A DNA stretch of 64,000 bases from an uncultured Clostridia bacterium (GTDB taxonomy: Bacteria; Bacillota; Clostridia; Oscillospirales; Ruminococcaceae). How positions within the stretch are numbered: the stretch's first letter is position 1; every line of letters begins with the position of its first letter. The translations under genes and the position numbers were made by a program. The notes below the pieces were generated by a model. The model searched no databases and had not been told where the DNA came from. It saw only the letters and a program-made list of their open reading frames with translations. The DNA is taken from contig CAMVEM010000001.1 in the NCBI GenBank assembly GCA_947166515.1, positions 1 through 64,000 of the forward strand, in the 5' to 3' direction. Shown piece after piece: positions 1 through 8,367 of this stretch.

Positions 1-486
1 ATCTGTGGGAACTCCGCATTCCGCGCACACTGCCGCGATAAGTTCGGGCGGCGTGACAGAAAGCGCTCTGACGGAAGCGGAGGGCTCCCTGTCGAATTTT
101 ACGCCTGCATCGAACCCGACTATCGAGACGATGTCCTTTCTTCTTGTGGAAAGTACCGGGTCGATGTAAAACCTGCCGAGCGGAACATCCTCAAATGTAT
201 CCTCCCCAGTGACTATGCCGTATGTGAGATCGGCGTATGCCCCGGCAAGATCAATCCCGAGCGCATCCGCAAGAAAAAAGCTGAATCTGAGCTTTGACAG
301 GCAGAAGGTACCGATACGGTATCTTCCGCTGCAAATCTCCTTTGTCAGCTTAAGAGTGTCCTTAACGAGGACGGTGTCATTTATCGCTATTTCCGTGCCG
401 CCGGAAAGCACGATCTTCCCGGTTATCCTGTCGGTACGCTTTCTGCTGCGTACCGCACTGAGATAGCTTTCAGTCACGCTGTACAT
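1..486 (-). CDS. phage baseplate hub / tail minor structural protein, N-terminal part (truncated by window edge)
   Basis: Open minus frame from ATG at 486 running off the window: MYSVTESYLSAVRSRKRTDRITG...FEDVPLGRFYIDPVLSTRRKDIVSIVGFDAGVKFDREPSASV...TPPELIAAVCAECGV; resembles phage hub/tail adaptor proteins. Not in ORF track because it has no stop in window. Confidence 0.65.
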   Translation of the reverse strand, partial: MYSVTESYLSAVRSRKRTDRITGKIVLSGGTEIAINDTVLVKDTLKLTKEICSGRYRIGTFCLSKLRFSFFLADALGIDLAGAYADLTYGIVTGEDTFEDVPLGRFYIDPVLSTRRKDIVSIVGFDAGVKFDREPSASVRALSVTPPELIAAVCAECGVPTD

Positions 487-498
487 ACCGCCGCCCCC

Positions 499-864
499 TT
501 AATATTCAACGAGGCGGCAGCTTATCTCCCACCAGCTTGCCATCTCGCTTCCGTTCTGCTGCTGATAAAAATCCGCGCTTATACTCTCCGCGTACATATC
601 GCATTCGGTATATCCCGCCGAAGCCGGATCAAGCATACTTACGGAGAGAACCTCTCCGCCGAGCGCAGTATCCAGCGCTCCGAGCTGAGTCCCTGCGATC
701 TTCCATTTCACATTGCAGGTCTTCACGCCGCGCCTTATCCTGTTGCGGTGAACTACGCCTGTCTCATCATATCTGCCGCTGTCTGAGCTCATGATGTCCT
801 TTGATGTGACGGAATAGTAAGTCGGCGTCGGTAGCACAGTATTGTTTATTTTTATAAAATACAT
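499..864 (-). CDS. phage tail protein (distal tail-like), 121 aa
   Basis: Position in tail module and phage-like sequence; immediately upstream of hub-like gene. Confidence 0.5.
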   Translation of the reverse strand: MYFIKINNTVLPTPTYYSVTSKDIMSSDSGRYDETGVVHRNRIRRGVKTCNVKWKIAGTQLGALDTALGGEVLSVSMLDPASAGYTECDMYAESISADFYQQQNGSEMASWWEISCRLVEY

Positions 865-894
865 AATTTTCTCCCATATCCGGAATTCCGGACA

Positions 895-1410
895 TTATCT
901 GTCGAGTCCGTTCGTAATACGGTCTCTGCTCATAAAATACCGGTTCACCGATTCTCCGATCCTGTCGCCGTCGAGCTCGACCGATGTTGTGATCTCTATG
1001 GGGCGTCCGCTGTCCCGCAGGCTGCCGCTGACAGCTCCGACAACGGTATCCTCCGGGTCGAGCGAGAGCACGTTCGCAGTGCGCAGATTGGCGTTTTTGA
1101 AATTCTGCACTTCGGTGACCGACTGCACGGCATTTTTCGCAGCAGACTCTGACGACGTATTTTTCTGAGCGTTTCGCCTAATGAAGGACGGAAACTGCGG
1201 AATTGTCACCGATCCGCTATCATTTTTTGTATTGCCTCCGGACACCTCAGTTTCAACGTCAATGAGTCCTTTGAACGCCGATCTCACTTCGTTGCCGGCA
1301 GTCCTTGCGTATGTGCGGAGCTGTCCGAGCACCTTTATCGCGTTGGTCATACCGTTCACGAAATTATCCGAGTCTGCGGTTATCTTTATACTTAGTTCAT
1401 CTACTGTCAT
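895..1410 (-). CDS. small protein in tape-measure position, 171 aa
   Basis: N-term MTVDELSIKITADSDNFVNGMTNAIKVLGQL and C-term VELDGDRIGESVNRYFMSRDRI resemble the ends of tape-measure proteins; directly downstream of frameshifted tail assembly chaperone. Confidence 0.55.
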   Translation of the reverse strand: MTVDELSIKITADSDNFVNGMTNAIKVLGQLRTYARTAGNEVRSAFKGLIDVETEVSGGNTKNDSGSVTIPQFPSFIRRNAQKNTSSESAAKNAVQSVTEVQNFKNANLRTANVLSLDPEDTVVGAVSGSLRDSGRPIEITTSVELDGDRIGESVNRYFMSRDRITNGLDR

Positions 1411-1789
1411 GGTTGTTCTCCTTTTTCCGGGGATCCGCCGTATATCCGTTCCTATCAGCCAGCCGCTTATTTATCTGACCGGCTATGTGCATCATATCAG
1501 CTTTTCCGCCGTCCGCCGGAACGCTGCGCCTTCCGAACGCAGCGTCCGGAGTCTGCGGGAATCTCTGCGGTGCGTTGAACGCAGCCAGAACGAGCGCGCC
1601 GATATTGAACGAAAGAAGCTCATACCCACGCGCCGCGTCCGCAGCCCGCCGCTTTCCCGCTTCGATCATCTCGCCGAGCTCGTATGCCGTAAGCTCCCAC
1701 ATACCGCGTATATCTCCCCCGTAAACAAGCGCTTCTCCGCGAAGCTTTTTTATCAGTTCCCGCGCTCCGGAGAAGCCTGACCGAAAAAA
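1397..1789 (-). CDS. -1 frameshift extension of the tail assembly chaperone (gpGT-like)
   Basis: -1 frame is open from the slippery site through the listed ORF 1397..1702: FFRSGFSGARELIKKLRGEALVYGGDIRGMWELTAYELGEMIEAG... Confidence 0.7.
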   Translation of the reverse strand, partial: FFRSGFSGARELIKKLRGEALVYGGDIRGMWELTAYELGEMIEAGKRRAADAARGYELLSFNIGALVLAAFNAPQRFPQTPDAAFGRRSVPADGGKADMMHIAGQINKRLADRNGYTADPRKKENNHDSR

Positions 1790-2094
1790 CCGGAATTTTC
1801 AAGCGCCCCGGCAATTATCTTATTCAGCGAAGCTATCGTTCCACCCTCGCTGATGTAGTCGTCAATAAGGCTGTATGCGTCCTGCTTTGTGAATTCCGGC
1901 TTTAAGCTCTCGATCAGCGAGTACAGAAATTCCGAGACGATCTTTATCTCGTCGGATCTCTCTGCCGCCTTATATACCGACATTCCGAGGCGCTCCTCGA
2001 GTCTTGCCGCAGAAAGCGCCGAAAGTCTGAGCAGAAATATCTTTCCGCCCACGTTGAGCTCGGTATATGGAAGTCTTACTTTGCTGTCGTCCAT
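1753..2094 (-). CDS. phage tail assembly chaperone (gpG-like), 113 aa
   Basis: Position after tail tube gene; helical protein ending in a T_TTT_TTC slippery context (1783-1789). Confidence 0.65.
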   Translation of the reverse strand: MDDSKVRLPYTELNVGGKIFLLRLSALSAARLEERLGMSVYKAAERSDEIKIVSEFLYSLIESLKPEFTKQDAYSLIDDYISEGGTIASLNKIIAGALENSGFFGQASPERGN

Positions 2095-2107
2095 TTTATT
2101 TTCCTCC

Positions 2108-2533
2108 TTAGCTGTCGGTGCTGTAAACGAGCGGAGTATTCGGTATCGACACTATGCTGAATTCCATTACACCGTCCGCATCCATTTTCTTTACTTTAGT
2201 GGCTACCTGACCGTTCCACGAGAAGTATGTCCCGTCGGGGAACACCACTCTCTGCGGCACCGAAGCGCCAGAGAGCTCGACAGCTCTCGCCGCTGCAAAT
2301 GCCGCCGCAGTCTGCCCTGCTGTGACATTCGGGTTCGTATCGCTGCTGTTATAATAAAAATCAAAGGTGAGATCATCGTACTTGTACAGTCCGGCAATAT
2401 ATCTGTGCGCCGTGTCAAGCAGATTTGTCACCTCTTTTTTCTCCCTTGTTCCGCCGAGCTCGGGAGTCGATCTGAGTCCGTAAAGGTTCTGCCCGTTGAG
2501 ATAATAGGCAGTTCCCGAAGAAAGCAGTTCCAT
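2108..2533 (-). CDS. phage major tail (tube) protein, 141 aa
   Basis: Tail-tube-like sequence and synteny. Confidence 0.55.
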   Translation of the reverse strand: MELLSSGTAYYLNGQNLYGLRSTPELGGTREKKEVTNLLDTAHRYIAGLYKYDDLTFDFYYNSSDTNPNVTAGQTAAAFAAARAVELSGASVPQRVVFPDGTYFSWNGQVATKVKKMDADGVMEFSIVSIPNTPLVYSTDS

Positions 2534-2559
2534 TGTTTTTCCTCCTGTAATATTTTTCC

Positions 2560-2650
2560 GCCACCCCCAACCCCCTCCCCGTGGGGAGGGGGCTCTTTTT
2601 TTGTGGAGGGCTGCGCCCCACTCTGCTTTTTACAGGGTGGGGTTACATTT
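2560..2650. repeat. dispersed GC-rich hairpin repeat (CACCCCCAACCCCCTCCCC-GTG-GGGGAGGGGGCT...) inside phage operon
   Basis: Motif shared with copies near 16.27, 17.62, 35.52, 46.71, 53.10 and 61.71 kb. Confidence 0.7.
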
Positions 2651-2658
2651 AAACCCTA

Positions 2659-3015
2659 TCATATCGAGACGACTCTTCCGGTCTCCTCGTCTATGCCAAA
2701 ACGAAATCTCATACACACTCTCGGATATTTTTCATCCGTGATGAGCTGTGAAAAAGTCCGTCTCGCGCCTTTTTCCGTGAGTATCCGGCTCGCGGATACC
2801 GCGATATCACGCGCAGTCTGCGGGTCTTCGGCATAAACGTCTGCCTGTACGATTATGACGCTGTACCTGTCCTTTCCGCCAAGAACAACGGAGGCGGTAT
2901 TACCCGTCTCCGTTATCGTGATAAGCGGGAACGTCTCATTGCGCTCTGGGAACGCGAGCTCCGTTTCTGCCAGACCGCCGAGCAGCCACGCTATATCGGG
3001 TAAGATATCTTTCAT
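2659..3015 (-). CDS. phage tail terminator/completion-like protein
   Basis: Size, sequence (TFPLITITETGNTASVVLGGKDRYSVIIVQADVYA) and synteny. Confidence 0.5.
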   Translation of the reverse strand: MKDILPDIAWLLGGLAETELAFPERNETFPLITITETGNTASVVLGGKDRYSVIIVQADVYAEDPQTARDIAVSASRILTEKGARRTFSQLITDEKYPRVCMRFRFGIDEETGRVVSI

Positions 3016-3323
3016 TTTCCGACACTTCCTCTCAGACAGGCGGACAGCACCAAAGGCGCCTGCGCCCTCGCATATTCGAGCGCATTGCCAAGAAAAGGCT
3101 TCGGACGCCTTCTGCTCCAGCCGAACTCGACTTTACCCGCATACGGCACGTTCGTCCATATCTTCGCCTTTTCGGTACCGGCAGCGCGGTCGGGGATCAT
3201 GGTAAGCGTGATGCTGCGCTTAAGCCTGCCCGTAACTACGGGACAGTGCTTCTTCGCGTGATCGTATGCCACCTTTCCGAGTTCCTTCACCACCGCGTTT
3301 ATCACTTCGTTATAATCTGTCAT
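3012..3323 (-). CDS. HK97 gp10-like head-tail component
   Basis: MTDYNEVINAVVKELGKVAYDHAKKHCPVVTGRLKRSI...KPFLGNAL pattern typical of gp10 family; start chosen to overlap upstream stop by 4 nt. Confidence 0.65.
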   Translation of the reverse strand: MTDYNEVINAVVKELGKVAYDHAKKHCPVVTGRLKRSITLTMIPDRAAGTEKAKIWTNVPYAGKVEFGWSRRRPKPFLGNALEYARAQAPLVLSACLRGSVGK

Positions 3324-3643
3324 AACAACTCCGTTCTTGCCGATATGTGAGACGGATAGACCGCTACTTCGGTGACCCTGCTGTCGGGTGCATCCCCGAA
3401 TACACCCGCAAGGTCGCCGCACTTCACGCCCGCGTCACGGCGCAGTACGAGCACCGCGCCGGAATTCTCACGGCTCCCGCCGCGTTCGTCGGAAAGCGTG
3501 GTCTTATCCGGGAACACCTCCGCGTAAACGAATCCCACGGGTGAGGGCGTCACCTTTTTGCCGACATAGCCGCTGTCGGAAAGCGACGGCGAAAAGATAT
3601 TGACTTTCTTCATGAACCTCTCAGTCAGCCGCATTGACAGCAC
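3320..3643 (-). CDS. phage head-tail adaptor-like protein
   Basis: Size and synteny between connector and gp10-like gene; exact start uncertain. Confidence 0.45.
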   Translation of the reverse strand: MLSMRLTERFMKKVNIFSPSLSDSGYVGKKVTPSPVGFVYAEVFPDKTTLSDERGGSRENSGAVLVLRRDAGVKCGDLAGVFGDAPDSRVTEVAVYPSHISARTELL

Positions 3644-3935
3644 CCGCCTTTCTCGGATAATTCTTGAGCCTTCGCTTCATATCGTCCGTAATGAGCGACG
3701 AGAACGACACCGAAATGCCGCCCTCGCCGCGCTTTGTCTCCCCCTCGTTACCGAGCCTGTTGAACATCATGACCGCAAGCTGAACTACCATATCGTTCAG
3801 CCTTTCCGGAAGCGTGTCCCTGCCGGTATAGTCGAGCAGCGTGTGCTCTGCCTGTTCAAGCAGTATCCCGAGCTTTATGTCTGATGTTTCATCATCCGGG
3901 GGAAGCATTATCCTCATAGCTTCGATGTTCGTCAT
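3621..3935 (-). CDS. phage head-tail connector (gp6-like)
   Basis: LGILLEQAEHTLLDYTGRDTLPERLNDMVVQLAVMMFNRLGNEGETKRGEGGISVSF typical of DNA-packaging connector proteins. Confidence 0.65.
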   Translation of the reverse strand: MTNIEAMRIMLPPDDETSDIKLGILLEQAEHTLLDYTGRDTLPERLNDMVVQLAVMMFNRLGNEGETKRGEGGISVSFSSLITDDMKRRLKNYPRKAGAVNAAD

Positions 3936-3948
3936 AGCGCGTCACCGA

Positions 3949-4800
3949 TCAGCCGTTGTTTTCCTCGGGCTCCTCACCGTCAAAGCATACCGCGACCGCC
4001 TTCTTTTTCTGATCGAAAACAAAGATGTCATGATAGAGCAGGCCTTCAACAAGTGTTCCGGCGATTCCGGGAGGATCACGGTGTATCTTGTATTCCTGGA
4101 GCTTCACGGGTGCGGGAGCGCACATCGGGTGAGTTATGATGAACGCGGTATCCTCAGGAAGTCTGCGCTTCGGAACAGCTATGATCGCCACGCCGTCACA
4201 GTCGCCTACCATGCCCTTGAATATCACTCTGTCCTGAGCGAGAGCAGTAGCCTTTGTAAATCCGCTGTCCTGCTTGAGCAGACGGATAAAGTCGTTCGAG
4301 CAGAACGCCACACGTCCCTCAACGGGAAATTCCTCGTCGGTGATCGCGGTGTTTGCTTCGACGAAGGTCTCATAAGCGTTCTCAGATGTGAGCTCGCGGT
4401 AGATCTTAGTGCCTGCCTTATCCGCAAGAACAGAGAAACGGTAGGTGTCTATTGCGGGGATTATCACCTGATCTATCTGTCTCTGGAGTGCCTTTCCGGC
4501 ATTTCTCACGCCCTCGGGCGAATCGGACTCGTATGTCTTGTCAATGGTGAAGGTGAACGCCTTCTGCTGTGTCATCTTCATCTCCTGAACAGTGTCCTCA
4601 AGCTCTGTGGGTGTGCCGTATCTGCTCATTCCCGCGGTGGGATCATAGTCGCCGAGCGGCGCGGTATCGAGCGAATATACCTTTACGGTACTCGCATTGC
4701 CGAACTCAACGTCATTGTTTGTGCCTGCTGTGGAAAGAAGTCCTCTTCTGATGACCTCGTCCACCTGTGTAGAATATTTTGTTGCAAGATTTACTGCCAT
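3949..4800 (-). CDS. phage major capsid protein, 283 aa
   Basis: MAVNLATKYSTQVDEVIRRG...FTFTIDKTYESDS...IDQVIIPAIDTYR...; adjacent to scaffold gene. Confidence 0.75.
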   Translation of the reverse strand: MAVNLATKYSTQVDEVIRRGLLSTAGTNNDVEFGNASTVKVYSLDTAPLGDYDPTAGMSRYGTPTELEDTVQEMKMTQQKAFTFTIDKTYESDSPEGVRNAGKALQRQIDQVIIPAIDTYRFSVLADKAGTKIYRELTSENAYETFVEANTAITDEEFPVEGRVAFCSNDFIRLLKQDSGFTKATALAQDRVIFKGMVGDCDGVAIIAVPKRRLPEDTAFIITHPMCAPAPVKLQEYKIHRDPPGIAGTLVEGLLYHDIFVFDQKKKAVAVCFDGEEPEENNG

Positions 4801-4839
4801 AGTTTTTTCTCCTTTGTTTCATTGTTTTTAGAACGAGAC

Positions 4840-5130
4840 GCTTTAACACACCCTGTCAGAGGGGTTACGTTCCGCCTCTTCAAAGCGCCAACGGCGCTTT
4901 GATATTTTTTTGTGGGGCTGCGCCACACACCCCGCTGAACAACGTGAAAATAGGGGCTTTGCCCCTATAACCCTACCAGAGGGGCTGGCGCCACCCCTCT
5001 GGACTTCCGGCGCCAGCGTGGTCTGTCGGTCAGCCCTCTCTGTGGCTTTTGCTTTGCAAAAGCTCCACCTCGCCCGCTGCCGGGGAGATTACGCCGGACC
5101 CACTCGCGCTTCGCGCATTTTCTGCCAGAT
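4840..5130. repeat. GC-rich hairpin repeat block between capsid and scaffold genes
   Basis: Multiple short hairpins (GGGGCTTTGCCCC; GGCGCTTTGAAGCGCC-type) like other intergenic repeat blocks in the window. Confidence 0.5.
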
Positions 5131-5144
5131 TGCGCTGCTGAATA

Positions 5145-5684
5145 TTAAGCGCCGTAAACTCCCAGCCCGTCCAGGAATGCGTCCTTCGCGCCGCCCGGAG
5201 CGAACTTCGGCGGGATACCTCTCATACGCTGATTTACCGCCGCTGTGAGCGATTCCTCAAATGCCCTGCCGACAATCTCCAGACTTCTGTCGCATTCATC
5301 TCTGCCGGAATAATCGAGGCATGCTGAAAGCTCCTTCGGAAGTCCCGCAGCGCTGAGCTTCTCCGCCGCCTCTGCGGCAAGCTCTCTCTTCGCAACAGCA
5401 GCCTCGCGCTCCGCAAGTGAACGTTCAAGCGTCTCCCTGCGGTGATCGTCGCGTTCACGCTCACTCATGGAAGCAAGCTTTTCCGCTTCGGCAAGTTTTT
5501 TCGCAAACTCCTCACGCTCGGCGACGAGAGCCTTTTCAAATTCTTCCTTAGTGTAGAGCTTTTCTTCCGTCACTGTCTCCCCGGCATTTTCGGACACGGT
5601 CTCCGAGCCGATTATTTCCTCACCCTGCGCAATTTCATTTTCCTGCATCAACACACCTTCTTTCTTTTGCAGACTGCAAAACAA
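5145..5684 (-). CDS. phage scaffold protein (DUF4355-like)
   Basis: Acidic/coiled-coil N-terminus, ...AEKLSAAGLPKELSACLDYSGRDECDRSLEIVGRAFEESLTAAVNQRMRGIPPKF; upstream of capsid. Confidence 0.7.
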   Translation of the reverse strand: MFCSLQKKEGVLMQENEIAQGEEIIGSETVSENAGETVTEEKLYTKEEFEKALVAEREEFAKKLAEAEKLASMSERERDDHRRETLERSLAEREAAVAKRELAAEAAEKLSAAGLPKELSACLDYSGRDECDRSLEIVGRAFEESLTAAVNQRMRGIPPKFAPGGAKDAFLDGLGVYGA

Positions 5685-5995
5685 AAGCGCCGTACATCCT
5701 GTGACATACAGCGCATATAAAAAGGTCAGCCGGAATTACTTTTCCGCATCTGACCTCAGTTTATATATTATCACGTTTTTTACGGACATACAAGGACATG
5801 TTTTTCCTGACGTATCCTGACCGCCCGGTTGAAAATGTAGAAACCGGTTGAAAGAAATGTTGAAAGCGTTGAAAACTCCTTTTCTCCGTCCGATCCGCCG
5901 GAACACAGTTGGTAAAAGTGCTGAAAACAGATGCTCCATACTTGCACAAATGATATAAAAAAAGGCGTGGGAGCGCCTAATATGTATCGGCGATA

Positions 5996-6024
5996 TTGAC
6001 TTTTAATTTACGTTTTGTTATAAT
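5996..6024 (+). promoter_or_regulatory. sigma-A-like promoter TTGACT-17-TATAAT
   Basis: TTGACT 5996-6001, TATAAT 6019-6024. Confidence 0.75.
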
Positions 6025-6120
6025 AAAAATAGTGTTCTATAGGCTATACACTTTTCTGAGGGATCCGGAGCGGCATAACAGCTGCGATATACATACCGGC
6101 TTCCCGGAACGGAGGAAAAA

Positions 6121-8325
6121 ATGGCTGATTATTGTCTTTACTGCATGTCAAAGCTCGAAGATAACGGATTCTGTCCGGTCGGAGGAGCAACACACAGCAG
6201 ATTCCCAAGCGAACCGCATCATATAAATCCCGGAACTGTCCTCGCCGACAGATATCTGACCGGACGCGTGCTCGGAGAAGGCGGCTTCAGCATAACTTAT
6301 ATCGCACTCGACCTGAAAACCGAAGTCAAATATGCGCTCAAGGAATATTATCCGAGAAATGTCGCAGCAAGAATTACCGGCTCAAACGTGATCTCCTTTT
6401 CCGGAAGCCGCGAGAACGCTGTGACATTTGAAAAGGGAAAACAAGCATTCCTCATCTCATCAAAGAACCTTGAAAACATATCTCTTCCCGGAAACATAAC
6501 CGCAGTCCGCGGACACTTTGAAGCGAACAACACCGCATACGCATTATCGGAATTTGCTCCCGGCGAATCTCTCGCTCAGGCGGTCGAAGCACGCGGCAAA
6601 CTTAAGCCCGAAGACGTTTTAAGAATGACAGGTCCGCTTTTCGACTCGATCGACGTAATGCACAGCGCCGGCGTGATACACCATGATATATCCCCCGAAA
6701 ATATTATAATAGAGAACGGCAAAGCAAGACTTGCCGACATCGGTATTGCAAGAGACCAGAAATATAACGGAAGCGACCCGGCTTCCGAAGCAAAGCATTA
6801 CTGCGCTTCACCGGAGCATTACAGCCCGACGCCGCAGACCGTAAAATCAGATATATACTCGCTTGCCGCAACCATATATTTCGCGCTGACCGGATACAAG
6901 CCCGAAAGAGCTCCGAAGCGCCTCGAAGCCGAGTGCCTCACACCGCCGACAAGATTCGGCGCAAGGATCTCCCCTCAGCAGGAAGAGGTCATTTTACAGG
7001 CAATGTCGCTCGCTCCCGAGAACAGATACGGATCGGCAGCGGAATTCCGCTCTGATTTTCTTGCAGCAGCCGCAAAACCGGCTCCCGTTCCGGTACGTCC
7101 TCCGGTACAGGCTGCACCCGTGCGTCCTGCCGATAACGGAAATAAAAAGAAGAAATTCATATTCATCGGAGCCGCAGCGGCGGTCGTAGTTATACTGATA
7201 ACAGTCCTTATAGCTACTTCCGGCGGCGGAAACAAGATAGAAACCGATCCCGGCAAACAGAGCACCAACACCTCCGCGTCTGCGGCCATTTCCGAGACCA
7301 CTTCTCCGGACAGTTCTTCGTCTTCATCGCAGCAGACGACGGTCACCAGTTTAGAGGATACGACCCGTCCGCCTGAACCCGATAACACCACTGTAAACCA
7401 TTCCGCTACTGACGGAAGCGAGACGGAAGAAACGGAGCCTGAAGAAACTTCCGAGACCGAACCCGCAGTTCCCGTTACCGCAGCAACCACCAAAAAGCCC
7501 TCCAACACCGGTAGCTCTGATTTCACCATACAGAACGGAGTGCTTGTAAGCTATCACGGAAGCGGCGGAGACCTGCTCATTCCGTCAACTATAACGTCTA
7601 TAGGCAACAATGCCTTCAAGAACTATAAATCGCTCTACTCGGTAACTATACCTTCAAGCGTCAAATCCATAGGATCATACGCATTCAGCAACTGTACAAA
7701 CCTTAAGACTATAATGATGAGCGACGGCATCACATCTATCGGCGAATACGCTTTCAGCAATTGTTCGTCGCTCAAAAAGATCACTATCCCTGCAAATGTA
7801 TCGAATATTGAAGCAACGATATTCTCAGGATGCACCGGAATGACCGAGATCAATGTCCAGAAAGGCAACAAATCATACACCTCGGTTGACGGTGTTCTGT
7901 TCAATGCAAACAAGACAGTGATCATATCTTATCCGAGAAATAAGGCCGGCAATTTCTACGACATTCCTTCCACCGTTACGAGGATCGAAGCAAACGCTTT
8001 CACAAGCTGCAAGAATCTTAAGGGAATCACTTTATCATCCGGCCTTAAGACGATCGGCGACTATGCGTTCTATAACTGCACATCCCTGACAACCATGAGA
8101 ATAGAAGGCAAGATAGTTTCTATAGGAAAATATTCTTTCTACAAGTGCTCAAATATATCAAATATCGTAATAGGCACAAATGTAACATCTATCGGCACCG
8201 GCGCTTTCAAGGACTGCGACAAGCTTACGCGTCTCAACTACAAAGGCACTCCGTCGGCATGGAAGAAAGTCAAGGTCGGCGATCTTGGAAAGACTCTCAA
8301 TATCATTTACAACTACGCACTGTAA
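6121..8325 (+). CDS. Ser/Thr protein kinase with TM helix and BspA-like leucine-rich repeats
   Basis: GEGGFSITY, ALKEYYP, HHDISPENII, ADIGIAR kinase motifs; TM KFIFIGAAAAVVVILITVLIAT; repeats of IPSSVKSIGSYAFSNCTNLK type. Confidence 0.9.
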   Translation: MADYCLYCMSKLEDNGFCPVGGATHSRFPSEPHHINPGTVLADRYLTGRVLGEGGFSITYIALDLKTEVKYALKEYYPRNVAARITGSNVISFSGSRENAVTFEKGKQAFLISSKNLENISLPGNITAVRGHFEANNTAYALSEFAPGESLAQAVEARGKLKPEDVLRMTGPLFDSIDVMHSAGVIHHDISPENIIIENGKARLADIGIARDQKYNGSDPASEAKHYCASPEHYSPTPQTVKSDIYSLAATIYFALTGYKPERAPKRLEAECLTPPTRFGARISPQQEEVILQAMSLAPENRYGSAAEFRSDFLAAAAKPAPVPVRPPVQAAPVRPADNGNKKKKFIFIGAAAAVVVILITVLIATSGGGNKIETDPGKQSTNTSASAAISETTSPDSSSSSSQQTTVTSLEDTTRPPEPDNTTVNHSATDGSETEETEPEETSETEPAVPVTAATTKKPSNTGSSDFTIQNGVLVSYHGSGGDLLIPSTITSIGNNAFKNYKSLYSVTIPSSVKSIGSYAFSNCTNLKTIMMSDGITSIGEYAFSNCSSLKKITIPANVSNIEATIFSGCTGMTEINVQKGNKSYTSVDGVLFNANKTVIISYPRNKAGNFYDIPSTVTRIEANAFTSCKNLKGITLSSGLKTIGDYAFYNCTSLTTMRIEGKIVSIGKYSFYKCSNISNIVIGTNVTSIGTGAFKDCDKLTRLNYKGTPSAWKKVKVGDLGKTLNIIYNYAL

Positions 8326-8367
8326 ACTGCGCATCGCAGCGATCTGCCGCGCAGGAACGAGGTAAAG

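Noticed and set aside
1889-2836. 315-aa plus ORF across tail genes
   Set aside because: Runs through the intergenic repeat and antisense to three phage genes.
3841-4902. 353-aa plus ORF opposite the capsid gene
   Set aside because: Antisense to a well-supported major capsid gene; low-complexity composition.
5829-5876. Repeated GTTGAAA motifs (four copies)
   Set aside because: Too short and irregularly spaced for CRISPR or iteron calls; may be coding remnant or chance.
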